DNA of 64,000 nt from Spirosoma rigui (lineage in GTDB: Bacteria; Bacteroidota; Bacteroidia; Cytophagales; Spirosomataceae): positions 4,650,001-4,714,000 of the forward strand of contig NZ_CP020105.1 of the NCBI RefSeq assembly GCF_002067135.1. The letters run 5' to 3'. The position numbers and the translations under genes are program-made. Positions 35,616 to 44,606 of this stretch are shown here, piece by piece. The stretch's first letter is position 1; each line of letters opens with the position of its first letter. Under the pieces are notes generated by a model. The model saw only the letters and a list, made by a program, of their open reading frames with translations, was not told the DNA's origin and did not search any database.

Positions 35616-37082
35616 ATGTTACTAGCCATACGCGTGACGTTATCATTGCTAACCATCTGGCTGTTTGCGCGTTGCGAGCAACCCGATGTCATACCCGACG
35701 TTATCGTACAGCGCCAGGACACGATGACGATTGCCAGCCTGCGGGCGTATCGATCCAACACCCTGCCCAGCAGTATTCTAATCACAGATGCGGGGCGGGC
35801 GGGTGTCTTTACCCTGGTGCCGGGTGGCTCAGCCGCCGACAATATGGGTACGGTCCTGGTAACATCGACCGGTAAACGGTATCAGCGGGAGTACACGGGT
35901 CCGGCCAGTGCTTATTGGTTTGGCGTTGAACCCAGCGATACCGACATCGGTCCGGAGCTGCAGCTGGCGGTCAATGCCGCAAACGAGGTGGTCATTCCTA
36001 AAGGCAACTACACCCAGTTGACAACAGTGCGGCTCCGCAGCGGCATGTCGCTCAAAGCACAACCGGGCAGTGTATTGATTACGCTTCCCAAAACATACGT
36101 ATCACTCGCCAACGCAATCGACCCATCCATTTTCCTAAGAGACGTACTGATCGAAGGCTTATCCTGGAACGTGACCTCGCAGGAACGGGGTACGTTCGGC
36201 ACGATCTACATTGACGGTCCTTCGGTAGCCAATCTAACCGTGCGTCAGTGCAGCAGCACCGATGAAATGGCAAAGGATAGCACGAACTGGCTCACGCTGA
36301 AAATTCCCGCCGGTAAAACGGCAGAGACTATTGTGGTGCAGAACAATTCCGTTCGGGCCAAGCGAATGGGCTGCGAAATATTCAATCACGACAACCACAG
36401 CATTTACGCGGGTAAAAGGATCAACGTGAGCAACAACTTTTTTCACGACTGCCACTTCGGAATTTCCATATCGGGTACGCTCGAAGGTATAACGGTCGCG
36501 TCGAACCTGGTAAAAGACTGTAGCCTGTTCGGCATCGAGATCGCGGGGGCCGCCCGGAGCGTTGCTCTGGTCGATAACCAGTTTGAAGGCCAGTTCGACA
36601 AGTTCCTGGAAGGGTCCAACGATGGCGATGGCAACGGCTCAGTTATTGGGGGTATGCTCATTTCGGGTAACCGCACGGTTGGCAAGTGTCAGGGTGGCGT
36701 TCAGCTGTTCAATGCGGGCGCAGTCAATTTCACCAAAAACAACTTCAATATGTCGGGCATCCTGGAAATAGGGCACTCGACGAAGGGGGGAATGTTCACC
36801 GAAAATATTCTGGAAACCTCGGCGGAGAAAGCTGTCATCTGCGACAACTCGCCTAACAACACCTTTAATAGCAACCGTATTTCCAACGAAACCAGCCGGG
36901 CCAACCAAGCAACGTTTATGGCCTACGGTAGCAGCTCAACCGGCAACATACTAATCAATAACAAGCTGGTGAAGGGACTTGGCGGCAAGTACTACGAAGG
37001 TGTGCAGGGGGGACAGATCAATGCGTCGGCCAACTTCGACGGGCTGGGTAATATTCTCCAGTCCGGGGTAGCACTGGACTAG
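35616..37082 (+). CDS. Beta-helix lipoprotein of the exopolysaccharide locus
   Basis: Exported protein of 488 residues with a lipoprotein-like signal (MLLAIRVTLSLLTIWLFARC, Cys20). From about 105 it looks like a right-handed parallel beta helix of the pectate-lyase type: LQLAVNAANEVVIPKGNYTQ opens the helix, and coils such as NNFFHDCHFGISISGTLEGI, ASNLVKDCSLFGIEIAG and FNSNRISNETSR follow. Such proteins in polysaccharide loci can be lyases, epimerases or binding scaffolds. I see no decisive catalytic motif. It is placed between a glycosyltransferase and the export lipoprotein. Confidence 0.85.
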   Translation: MLLAIRVTLSLLTIWLFARCEQPDVIPDVIVQRQDTMTIASLRAYRSNTLPSSILITDAGRAGVFTLVPGGSAADNMGTVLVTSTGKRYQREYTGPASAYWFGVEPSDTDIGPELQLAVNAANEVVIPKGNYTQLTTVRLRSGMSLKAQPGSVLITLPKTYVSLANAIDPSIFLRDVLIEGLSWNVTSQERGTFGTIYIDGPSVANLTVRQCSSTDEMAKDSTNWLTLKIPAGKTAETIVVQNNSVRAKRMGCEIFNHDNHSIYAGKRINVSNNFFHDCHFGISISGTLEGITVASNLVKDCSLFGIEIAGAARSVALVDNQFEGQFDKFLEGSNDGDGNGSVIGGMLISGNRTVGKCQGGVQLFNAGAVNFTKNNFNMSGILEIGHSTKGGMFTENILETSAEKAVICDNSPNNTFNSNRISNETSRANQATFMAYGSSSTGNILINNKLVKGLGGKYYEGVQGGQINASANFDGLGNILQSGVALD

Positions 37083-37199
37083 TGGATCCGGCGGGTATGG
37101 CAAAATGCAAATCAACGACACCATTGAGCAATCAACAACTTTGAAACGACGACTGCGCCCTGGCAAAGCACGTTTGTCCGAACAGTGAAACCTTTTGAA

Positions 37200-38003
37200 A
37201 TGATAAAAAACAACCTAAAAAAACACGTTTCGATTTTGTTCCAGTCACTGGCCGTACTCGTATGGGTACTGACCGGGGAAGCATGTACATCAGCCAGGAA
37301 ACTGGTTTATTTTCAGGGTCAATCCATCGGTGAAGACACAATTGCGATACCGGAGCCCTACGTACCAACCATCAAAAAAGGCGACGTACTGGCCATTCAG
37401 GTCAGCAGTCTCAACGCGGAGGCTTCGGTTTATTTCAACCCGGTTTCGGTTGCAGGCAGTAACAATACAGCCAACGGCACAAACCCTCTAGCCAGCACAC
37501 CCGGCTATCTGGTAGCCAGCGATGGAACGATAAAGCTGCCGCTGATTGGTCAGCTACCCGTTGTTGACCAGACGACAACCCAGGTGGCAGACCTGATTGC
37601 CGTGAAACTGAAAAACTACCTGAAAGAGCCAACCGTCAATGTACGCAATCAGAATTTTCGGATTTCGGTCCTGGGCGAAGTAGCCCGGCCTGCCCTGTTT
37701 ACCATCCCGAATGAACACATATCCATTCCGGAAGCGCTGGGGCTGGCGGGCGACCTGACTATTTACGGACGGCGCGACAACGTACTGGTCATTCGGGAAG
37801 AAGGCGGCAAGCGCATTTTCACCAGGATCGACCTCACACACCGGGACGCGTTCCGGTCGCCCTATTACTCGCTACACCCCAATGATGTCGTTTATGTCGA
37901 ACCCGGGAAAGCCCGCGTCACTAGTGTGGACCGAAGCTACCAGCTGGCCCCTGTCCTGATTGGTATTCTGTCGCTTATCGCCATCATCGTAACCCGTCAG
38001 TAA
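37200..38003 (+). CDS. Polysaccharide export outer-membrane lipoprotein (Wza/BexD family)
   Basis: Outer-membrane export protein of about 267 residues. I prefer ATG 37200 (MIKNNLKKHVSILFQSLAVL); a GTG at 37185 would add five residues. The signal ends GEAC, a lipobox. Then comes the poly-export domain (YVPTIKKGDVLAIQVSSLNA, DGTIKLPLIGQLPV) and an SLBB domain (FRISVLGEVARPALFTIPNE). The C-terminus has one hydrophobic helix (LAPVLIGILSLIAIIVTRQ), which in Bacteroidota members may span a membrane. It acts with the autokinase that follows 44 bases later. Confidence 0.93.
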   Translation: MIKNNLKKHVSILFQSLAVLVWVLTGEACTSARKLVYFQGQSIGEDTIAIPEPYVPTIKKGDVLAIQVSSLNAEASVYFNPVSVAGSNNTANGTNPLASTPGYLVASDGTIKLPLIGQLPVVDQTTTQVADLIAVKLKNYLKEPTVNVRNQNFRISVLGEVARPALFTIPNEHISIPEALGLAGDLTIYGRRDNVLVIREEGGKRIFTRIDLTHRDAFRSPYYSLHPNDVVYVEPGKARVTSVDRSYQLAPVLIGILSLIAIIVTRQ

Positions 38004-38047
38004 CCGGCAAACCACACTATTAACTCAACCTTCTGAAAAATAGCTGT

Positions 38048-40351
38048 ATGAGTGCAAAATCTAACCCATCAAATTATTCCTACGTGCCCTATCAGGTCGT
38101 CAATTCATCGGACACCAGTGTCCGGGTGCATCTGGCTCCTTATCTCCGTAGCTGGCCCTTGTATGTACTGTCAATTGGGCTGGCTTTGGCCGCGGCATAC
38201 GTGTATTTACGCTACAAACAGCCCATCTACCGGATTCAGGCCAGCTTGCTGCTTCAGGATGAAAAGAAAGGCAATGTGCAGGCCAGTCCTCTGAAAGAAC
38301 TCGATACCTATGCACCCAAAAAAGTGGTTGAAAACGAGCTGGAAGTACTCCACTCCAAAACACTGATGGGCCGGGTGGTCGAGAATCTCCACCTCGAGAA
38401 TAAGTACTTCAAGAATACTTCGTTTGGCAAGCGGGAAATCTACACCGAATCGCCGGTGCTGCTGCTCGCCGAATCGCCCACCGAAAACCTGTACAAAAAG
38501 CCACTGTCGCTGTCGTTCGTAAGCGGACAGGCCGTGCAGATAAACGACCAGACGTATCCGCTCAACCAGAGTATCCAGACGCCCTACGGCAAACTGCGGG
38601 TGCTGACCCGCCGGCCAGTGAGCGACACGACCGCGCCCGTTATTGTGCAGGCTATGCCACGCACGGCAGCTGTTGGCAGTTACCTGAGCAGCCTGAAGGC
38701 GGAACCAACCAGCAAAACATCGACCGTCATTTACCTGACCATCGAAGATGCCGTTCCGCAGAAAGGGGAAGCCATCCTCAATGACCTCATCAAGGAGTAT
38801 AATCAGGCCGCCATTGTCGACAAGAACAAAGTGGCATCAAACACCCTGCGCTTCGTTCAGGACCGGCTGAACATCGTTTCAGGCGAACTGGCGTCGGTCG
38901 AAAAACGGGTTGAGTCCTACAAGTCAACACAGGGAATAACCGACCTGAGCGCCCAGTCGCAGACCCTGCTGCAAAAGACAACGCAGAATGATGCACAGCT
39001 CAACCAGGTGACGATCCAGCTGGCCACACTGAACGATCTGCAGAACTTCGTCAACAGCCAGGCCGACAAACGGGGCGGTACGCCCGCTACGATTGGCCTG
39101 AGTGATCAGGTCCTGCTGGGTCAGATCGATAAATTATCTCAGCTGCAACTGGAACGCGACAACATATCGGAAACAACATCCGAAGATAACCCGCTCCTGC
39201 AATCGCTCGATAAGCAGATCAAAGCCACCAAGCGCAACGTCAGCCAGAACATCGAATCGATGAAGGCAATGCTGATCAGCTCACGCCAGCAGTACGAAGC
39301 CAAGAACGCCAAAATGGAAGGGGACATCCGTTCAATCCCCCAGCAGGAGCGGGCGTTGCTGGATATTACCCGGCAGCAGAGCATCAAAAACAACCTCTAC
39401 ACCTACCTGCTGCAGAAACGGGAGGAGATGGCGGTTTCCTTTGCCGCAGCCATTGCCGACAGCCGCACCATCGATGCGGCTCAGAGTTCTGACGCACCGG
39501 TTAAGCCGGTTGGTATGGTGTTCTACGCCCTTTTCGGACTGGTCGGCTTACTAGTACCTACGGCGGCCATTGCCAGCAAAGGAGCGCTCAACACCCGGGT
39601 AATGCGCCGGGGCGATGTTGAAGATGTCACGAAGGTCCCCATTCTGGGCGAAGTGATGCACAAACGCCAGCGGGAAGCACTGATCGTAGCCCCGAACAAC
39701 CGGTCGGTCATTGCCGAGCAGATCCGGACAATCCGGACGAACCTACACATCGGCAGCAATGAGACCAACAGCCGCGTTCTGCTCTTCACGTCCAGCATGA
39801 GCGGAGAAGGCAAGTCGTTCGTATCGCTCAATCTGGGGGCCAGCCTGGCTATGTTGAAGCAGCCAACCGTGATCCTGGAAATGGATATGCGCATGCCGCG
39901 GCTTCACCAGGTATTCGATGTCGACAACACCATTGGACTGAGTGATTACCTCAATGACGAAGTCAGGCTGGATGAGATCCTGAAGCCGGTGCCCGGCTAT
40001 CCAAACTACTTTATCATTCCCAGCGGTCCGTTGCCCCCCGATCCGTCGGAACTGTTGAGCGGACCTCAGCTCAAGCGGCTGATCGACGAACTACGGGAGC
40101 GATTCACCACGATCATCATCGACGCTCCGCCGATTGGTATCGTAACCGACGCGCAGATCATTGCTCCCCATGCCGATGCCACCCTGTTTGTGATCCGGCA
40201 CGGCTTCACCCACAAGCACAGCCTCAAGATTCTGGATACGCTGCATCGGGAGCAACGCTTCCAAAACCTCAGCATCATCCTTAATGCCGTGGGTGGCAGC
40301 GATGCCTACCACTTCAGCAGCCGCTACAAGAACAGCTATTCATACCGGTAA
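38048..40351 (+). CDS. Polysaccharide chain-length/export tyrosine autokinase (Wzc family)
   Basis: Inner-membrane co-polymerase and BY-kinase of 767 residues. TM1 is WPLYVLSIGLALAAAYVYL near 35-53, followed by a Wzz domain, a long coiled-coil periplasmic region (about 260-455) with a GNVR-like segment, and TM2 (VGMVFYALFGLVGLLVPTAA near 485-504). The cytoplasmic kinase carries Walker A SSMSGEGKSF near 580-589, Walker A' VILEMDMRMPR near 607, and Walker B TIIIDAPPIGIVTD near 687. The C-terminus has a Tyr cluster (SSRYKNSYSYR) for autophosphorylation. It controls polymer length and export with the Wza-like lipoprotein. Confidence 0.95.
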   Translation: MSAKSNPSNYSYVPYQVVNSSDTSVRVHLAPYLRSWPLYVLSIGLALAAAYVYLRYKQPIYRIQASLLLQDEKKGNVQASPLKELDTYAPKKVVENELEVLHSKTLMGRVVENLHLENKYFKNTSFGKREIYTESPVLLLAESPTENLYKKPLSLSFVSGQAVQINDQTYPLNQSIQTPYGKLRVLTRRPVSDTTAPVIVQAMPRTAAVGSYLSSLKAEPTSKTSTVIYLTIEDAVPQKGEAILNDLIKEYNQAAIVDKNKVASNTLRFVQDRLNIVSGELASVEKRVESYKSTQGITDLSAQSQTLLQKTTQNDAQLNQVTIQLATLNDLQNFVNSQADKRGGTPATIGLSDQVLLGQIDKLSQLQLERDNISETTSEDNPLLQSLDKQIKATKRNVSQNIESMKAMLISSRQQYEAKNAKMEGDIRSIPQQERALLDITRQQSIKNNLYTYLLQKREEMAVSFAAAIADSRTIDAAQSSDAPVKPVGMVFYALFGLVGLLVPTAAIASKGALNTRVMRRGDVEDVTKVPILGEVMHKRQREALIVAPNNRSVIAEQIRTIRTNLHIGSNETNSRVLLFTSSMSGEGKSFVSLNLGASLAMLKQPTVILEMDMRMPRLHQVFDVDNTIGLSDYLNDEVRLDEILKPVPGYPNYFIIPSGPLPPDPSELLSGPQLKRLIDELRERFTTIIIDAPPIGIVTDAQIIAPHADATLFVIRHGFTHKHSLKILDTLHREQRFQNLSIILNAVGGSDAYHFSSRYKNSYSYR

Positions 40352-40365
40352 GTCTGCCAGGAATC

Positions 40366-40403
40366 AATACCTGTTTGGGCTCCCGGATCAGCAGGTATTT
40401 CTT
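40366..40403 (+). terminator. Weak hairpin between autokinase and sugar transferase genes
   Basis: Arms AATACCTG and CAGGTATT with an 18-base loop, followed by TTCTTTACTC. It lies in the 72-base gap of the operon. The stem is short and the T-run broken, so it may attenuate transcription or be accidental. Confidence 0.3.
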
Positions 40404-40432
40404 TACTCAACACTCATTAACTTTTGACTACC

Positions 40433-41116
40433 ATGCAGGCTTTCTCCAATCCAGAAACTGTTGGGGCTTACAAAGCTTTGGACCAGGAAACAGCGTATGC
40501 AGCGCACACGAATGAAGTAACGTTCAACCTGGTCAAGAAGCGGCTTTTTGATATTTCAGTGTCCCTACTGGTTTCGATCACTTTACTCATTTGGCTCATT
40601 CCTCTATTTGGTCTATTGATTAAACTGACTTCAAGAGGACCCATCATTTACGTTCAGACGCGTTCCGGCCGCCGGGGCAAAACCTTTAATTGCCTCAAGT
40701 TCAGAACCATGTCGTACGACGTCAATGCCGAGTTCAGGCAGGCTACCAGCAACGACAAACGCATTACTCGGGTTGGCCGATTTCTGCGCCGTACGAACCT
40801 CGACGAGCTTCCCCAATTCCTAAATGTATTGGTGGGGCACATGAGCGTAGTTGGTCCCCGACCTCATCCCCTGCCGCTCGACAGTAAGTACTGGGTCGCC
40901 ATTCCCGGCTACAAAGACCGCTACACCGTCAAACCGGGTATAACCGGTCTGGCGCAGGCCCGGGGTGCCCGGGGCGAAACAGACGAACTCTACAAGATGG
41001 TCCACCGGGTGCGCTACGACCATTTATACATCCGTCGTAAATCGCTCCGGCTCGATGCAATGATCTGCTGGTGGACCGTTCAATCGGCCATGCGCGGCAA
41101 CAAAGGGGCTTGGTAA
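40433..41116 (+). CDS. Initiating phosphoglycosyl transferase (bacterial sugar transferase family)
   Basis: Membrane enzyme of about 227 residues that transfers a sugar-1-phosphate to undecaprenyl phosphate and starts the repeat unit. I chose ATG 40433; a TTG nine bases earlier is possible. One hydrophobic helix (SVSLLVSITLLIWLIPLFGL) precedes the catalytic domain, as in the short monotopic class. Motifs: TFNCLKFRTMSYD, RRTNLDELPQFLNVL with the catalytic Asp-Glu, MSVVGPRPHPLPLDSKYW and PGITGLAQARGARGETDE. The sugar added is unknown. Confidence 0.94.
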   Translation: MQAFSNPETVGAYKALDQETAYAAHTNEVTFNLVKKRLFDISVSLLVSITLLIWLIPLFGLLIKLTSRGPIIYVQTRSGRRGKTFNCLKFRTMSYDVNAEFRQATSNDKRITRVGRFLRRTNLDELPQFLNVLVGHMSVVGPRPHPLPLDSKYWVAIPGYKDRYTVKPGITGLAQARGARGETDELYKMVHRVRYDHLYIRRKSLRLDAMICWWTVQSAMRGNKGAW

Positions 41117-41137
41117 GCAACTAACTCAACGAACCCA

Positions 41138-41905
41138 ATGATTAAAGTATTAGACGTCAACCTCTACGATACAGGACTGGAAAACGCGGTAGCCGAAACA
41201 ATCCGCGACTGCCATACGGGACTCCCCCGGCAAAACCATTGTGTCAGCGCAACGGGCGCCCACGGGCTCGTGACCGCCGTTAAAGAGCCCAACTTCAAAA
41301 CCGTGCTGGACTCGTTTCACTGGAATCTGCCGGACGGGATGCCGGGTGTCTGGATCGGCCGGTGGAAAGGCGCGCGCCAGATGACCCGCTGCTACGGTCC
41401 CGATTTTTTCAAACTGGTCATGAGTCAAAGTGCCCAGCAGCCCATCCGCCACTTTTTCTGCGGAGGACAACCCGGCGTTGCCGAGGAGTTGAAGGCCAGC
41501 GTGGGGGCCAAATTCGGCAACTACCAGGTCGCCGGTACGTTCTGCCCCCCCTTTCGCGAGATGTCTGATGATGAATTCCGCGATCTGGCCCAGACAATCA
41601 ATAATGCCGGTGTCAACATCGTCTGGATTGGGTTGAGCACGCCCAAACAGGAACGGTTTGCCCGCCGTCTTGCCCAGTGGGTCAATGTTCATTTCATCGT
41701 CACCGTCGGAGCTGCTTTCGACTTCCATACCGACCGTGTCGTGCAGGCTCCCAGTTGGATGCAACGGCTCTCCCTGGAATGGTTCTTCCGCCTGATGGTG
41801 GAGCCCAAGCGACTCTACAAGAGGTACCTGGAAGTGGTACCCCTGTTCATTTACCTCAATTTGAAAGAAGTTTTTTCACCTGTTAAACAATCAACTCAAG
41901 TATGA
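41138..41905 (+). CDS. WecG/TagA/CpsF-family glycosyltransferase
   Basis: Glycosyltransferase (GT26) of 255 residues, usually adding the second sugar to the lipid-linked first one. Family motifs: FHWNLPDGMPGVWIGRWKG, CYGPDFFKLVM, RHFFCGGQPGVAEELKASVG and VWIGLSTPKQERFARRL. A C-terminal membrane-associating tail (RLSLEWFFRLMVEPKRLYKR) is present. Its stop overlaps the epimerase start by ATGA. Confidence 0.94.
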   Translation: MIKVLDVNLYDTGLENAVAETIRDCHTGLPRQNHCVSATGAHGLVTAVKEPNFKTVLDSFHWNLPDGMPGVWIGRWKGARQMTRCYGPDFFKLVMSQSAQQPIRHFFCGGQPGVAEELKASVGAKFGNYQVAGTFCPPFREMSDDEFRDLAQTINNAGVNIVWIGLSTPKQERFARRLAQWVNVHFIVTVGAAFDFHTDRVVQAPSWMQRLSLEWFFRLMVEPKRLYKRYLEVVPLFIYLNLKEVFSPVKQSTQV

Positions 41906-42885
41906 AAAAGGCGCTCGTGTGTGGTGCTGGTGGCTTCATTGGTGGTCACCTTGTCAATCGACTCAAGACAGAAGGGTACTGGGTACGCGGAGTCGATGTA
42001 AAAGCGAACGAATACGGTAATGACAACGCCGATGATTTCGTCATCGGTGACCTGCGCGACCCGGCCGTTGCCGATCGTGTCGTAACCGAAGACATCGACG
42101 AGATTTATCAGCTGGCGGCCGATATGGGCGGAGCGGGCTTTGTGTTCACGGGCACCAACGATGCCGGTATTATGCACAACTCAGTGCTGTGTAACCTGAA
42201 CGTACTGGAAGCGGCAAAGAATAAAGGTGTGCAAAAAATCTTCTATTCGTCTTCAGCCTGTATCTATCCTGAATATAACCAGATGGACCCCAACAACCCG
42301 AAATGTTCGGAAGAGTCGGCCTACCCGGCAGCACCCGACAGCGAGTATGGCTGGGAAAAACTATTCTCCGAGCGGCTGTTCCTGGCCTATCAGAAAAACC
42401 ACGGTATCGACGTGCGGGTAGCCCGGTTCCACAACATCTTCGGACCGCAGGGTACCTGGGAAGGCGGACGGGAGAAAGCACCCGCTGCCGTTTGCCGCAA
42501 AGTAGCGATGGCCAACGACGGTGAGTCGATCGAGATCTGGGGCGACGGCAAGCAAACCCGTTCATTTCTCATTGTTGATGAATGTGTCGAGGGTATTCGT
42601 CGCCTGATGAACTCCGACTTCAGCGGCCCGGTCAACATCGGTTCCGAAGAGATGATTTCGCTCAATGATTTCGCCAAAATGGTTATCGACATTTCCGGCA
42701 AAAATCTGTCGATCAACAATATTCCGGGTCCGCTGGGCGTCCGGGGACGGAATTCGGATAACCACCTGATTGCCGAAAAACTTGGTTGGGCACCCTCGAC
42801 ACCCTTGCGCGATGGCGTGACCAAAACCTACCAGTGGATCACGGAACAGGTTCAGGCAAAAGTGGAAGAACCAGTCGAAGCATGA
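41902..42885 (+). CDS. gme: GDP-mannose 3,5-epimerase (GDP-L-galactose forming)
   Basis: NAD-dependent extended-SDR epimerase of 327 residues, converting GDP-D-mannose to GDP-L-galactose (with some GDP-L-gulose). It starts KKALVCGAGGFIGGHLVNRL (NAD site). Its match to the plant enzyme is detailed: ADMGGAGFVFTGTNDAGIMH, SSSACIYPEYNQ with the catalytic Cys, SEYGWEKLFSERL with Tyr and Lys, FHNIFGPQGTWEGGREKAPA with the second catalytic Lys, and GDGKQTRSFLIVDECVEGI. It overlaps both neighbours by ATGA. It implies L-galactose (or a derivative) in the polymer. The symbol follows the plant name. Confidence 0.88.
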   Translation: MKKALVCGAGGFIGGHLVNRLKTEGYWVRGVDVKANEYGNDNADDFVIGDLRDPAVADRVVTEDIDEIYQLAADMGGAGFVFTGTNDAGIMHNSVLCNLNVLEAAKNKGVQKIFYSSSACIYPEYNQMDPNNPKCSEESAYPAAPDSEYGWEKLFSERLFLAYQKNHGIDVRVARFHNIFGPQGTWEGGREKAPAAVCRKVAMANDGESIEIWGDGKQTRSFLIVDECVEGIRRLMNSDFSGPVNIGSEEMISLNDFAKMVIDISGKNLSINNIPGPLGVRGRNSDNHLIAEKLGWAPSTPLRDGVTKTYQWITEQVQAKVEEPVEA

Positions 42886-43229
42886 CGGCTAAAATTACGG
42901 CGTCCCTGGCGCAGCTGGCCCCCGAACTGACGGCTCATGCGCAGGGATCGAAGCAGGTGTTCCTGCGCAATGGTGACACGCCGACCAACGTAACGCAGGT
43001 TGCGTACGGCGTGTTCACCACCTCTGATTACTGCGAGATGCATACCCACGCTACCATGGAAGAATGCTTTTTCTTCCTTAAAGGAACGGGTACATACGTC
43101 GTGGATGAGCACATAATTGACTTGACAGGTGGAGTTTTTGTACGTATTCCAGCGGGCGTTCCGCACCGGCTCCAGGCCACCGGGTCCGAACCACTGGAGT
43201 ACGTATACTTTGGCGTAGCGACCGAATAG
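42882..43229 (+). CDS. Small cupin protein, coupled to the epimerase
   Basis: Single-domain cupin of 115 residues. The ATG at 42882 overlaps the epimerase stop; the open frame continues upstream only by chance. Metal-binding motif 1 is CEMHTHATMEECFFFLKGTG (HxHx4E) near 48-67 and motif 2 has VRIPAGVPHRLQATGSE near 85-101. It may be a sugar isomerase or epimerase or a sensor. Its gene lies between the epimerase and the flippase (18 bases later), which points to nucleotide-sugar chemistry. The substrate is unknown. Confidence 0.85.
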   Translation: MTAKITASLAQLAPELTAHAQGSKQVFLRNGDTPTNVTQVAYGVFTTSDYCEMHTHATMEECFFFLKGTGTYVVDEHIIDLTGGVFVRIPAGVPHRLQATGSEPLEYVYFGVATE

Positions 43230-43247
43230 GTAATCTGAACAACAGGA

Positions 43248-44606
43248 ATGAATACAGTTAGTGACAGTCCGGTTGCCACCAAAGCAACGGTATCCAAAGC
43301 AACGATGAAGCGATTCGCGATCAACGTGGCCTCGCTCTTCAGCGTCCACGTAGCGAATATGCTGTTACCATTGCTGACGGTACCTTACGTTGTCCGCATC
43401 ATTGGGCCGGACCGGTTGGGTCTGCTCAATTTTTCGATGGCTTATGTGGCCTACTTTACCCTGCTGATCAATTACGGATTCGAGATGGCAGCCGTCCGCG
43501 CCATTGCCGCCGACCGGGAGAACAAAGCGCTGGTGAACAAAGTGTTCAGCGAAGTGCTCACCGGTAAGGCAATCCTCTTTGGGGTGTCAACGGTTGTTTT
43601 CGGTTGTGTCACGTTCATCAACCCGGCATTCAGAGAGCATCTGTGGCTGCACCTAAGTACCTACCTGAGCTGCGTTGGCGTGGTGCTGTTTCCCATCTGG
43701 CTGTTCCAGGCAATGGAAGACCTGAGCCGCGTGGCCCTGTTCAACCTGATCGTGAAGGTACTTTTTACGCTGGCGGTGTTTCTGCTGATCCGGCAGCCGG
43801 ACGATTACATCTACCAGAACCTGGCCATCAGTGTAGCGCAGGTGGTGGTGAGCGTGGTAGCGCTGTCGACAGCCTTACGCCGATTCGGGGTAACGTTTAC
43901 CCTGCCAACGGTAGCGGCTATGACCGAGCGCTTACGGGCCGACAGTACGCTTTTTTTCTCATCGGTCATGATCACCCTCTATGCTGGTTCGGCTACGTTC
44001 CTGCTGGGTCTGTTCAGTACCCCCTACAATGTCGGCATATTTTCGGCGGGTACCCGTATCGAAAGTATTGCGCGGGCATTTGTGGCGCTGGCTCTGAATC
44101 AGGCGTTTTTCCCCATCGTCGCCAACGCCTTCGGAAAGGGCCGGGAAGCGGGATTGAAGGTGGTACAAACCACTTTTTTCCCCCTGTTCATCGGCATGAT
44201 CTTCGTGTCGGCAGGGCTCTGGCTGATTGCGCCCGTTTTTATTAACCTCCTCTACGGCCCAGGCTTCAAAGATGCCGTTCAGGTACTGCGGATCGTGGCG
44301 CTACTACCCATCACCATTGGTATCAGCAACCTCCTGGGTATTCACACGATGCTCAACCTGCGGATGGACCGGGCCTTCTTTGTGATTACAGCCATCGGCT
44401 CTGTCATTGGCCTGTTACTAAACGTTCTGCTGATCAAGCAAATGGGCTACCTCGGGGCGGCCTACGCGTGGGTAGCGGCTGAGGCCTACATCACGCTGAC
44501 GATGTATGGGTACCTGCGCTACAAAGGCATCCAAATTGTCCGCTCAGACGCCCTACGCGAAGCCATCACTTTCAGCCGTACCCGGTTGACAACCCTATTC
44601 AAATGA
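43248..44606 (+). CDS. Lipid-linked oligosaccharide flippase (Wzx, PST family)
   Basis: Integral membrane protein of 452 residues with about 12-14 hydrophobic segments. It opens FAINVASLFSVHVANMLLPL followed by LTVPYVVRIIGPDRLGLLNF, the typical start of Wzx proteins. It carries the assembled lipid-linked repeat unit across the inner membrane for the polymerase. Overlaps the next glycosyltransferase by ATGA. Confidence 0.92.
   Translation: MNTVSDSPVATKATVSKATMKRFAINVASLFSVHVANMLLPLLTVPYVVRIIGPDRLGLLNFSMAYVAYFTLLINYGFEMAAVRAIAADRENKALVNKVFSEVLTGKAILFGVSTVVFGCVTFINPAFREHLWLHLSTYLSCVGVVLFPIWLFQAMEDLSRVALFNLIVKVLFTLAVFLLIRQPDDYIYQNLAISVAQVVVSVVALSTALRRFGVTFTLPTVAAMTERLRADSTLFFSSVMITLYAGSATFLLGLFSTPYNVGIFSAGTRIESIARAFVALALNQAFFPIVANAFGKGREAGLKVVQTTFFPLFIGMIFVSAGLWLIAPVFINLLYGPGFKDAVQVLRIVALLPITIGISNLLGIHTMLNLRMDRAFFVITAIGSVIGLLLNVLLIKQMGYLGAAYAWVAAEAYITLTMYGYLRYKGIQIVRSDALREAITFSRTRLTTLFK

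Noticed and set aside
41150-41764. Reverse-strand frame of about 200 codons
   Set aside because: It lies wholly inside the WecG/TagA gene, whose motifs are clear. The reverse translation has no recognisable domain.
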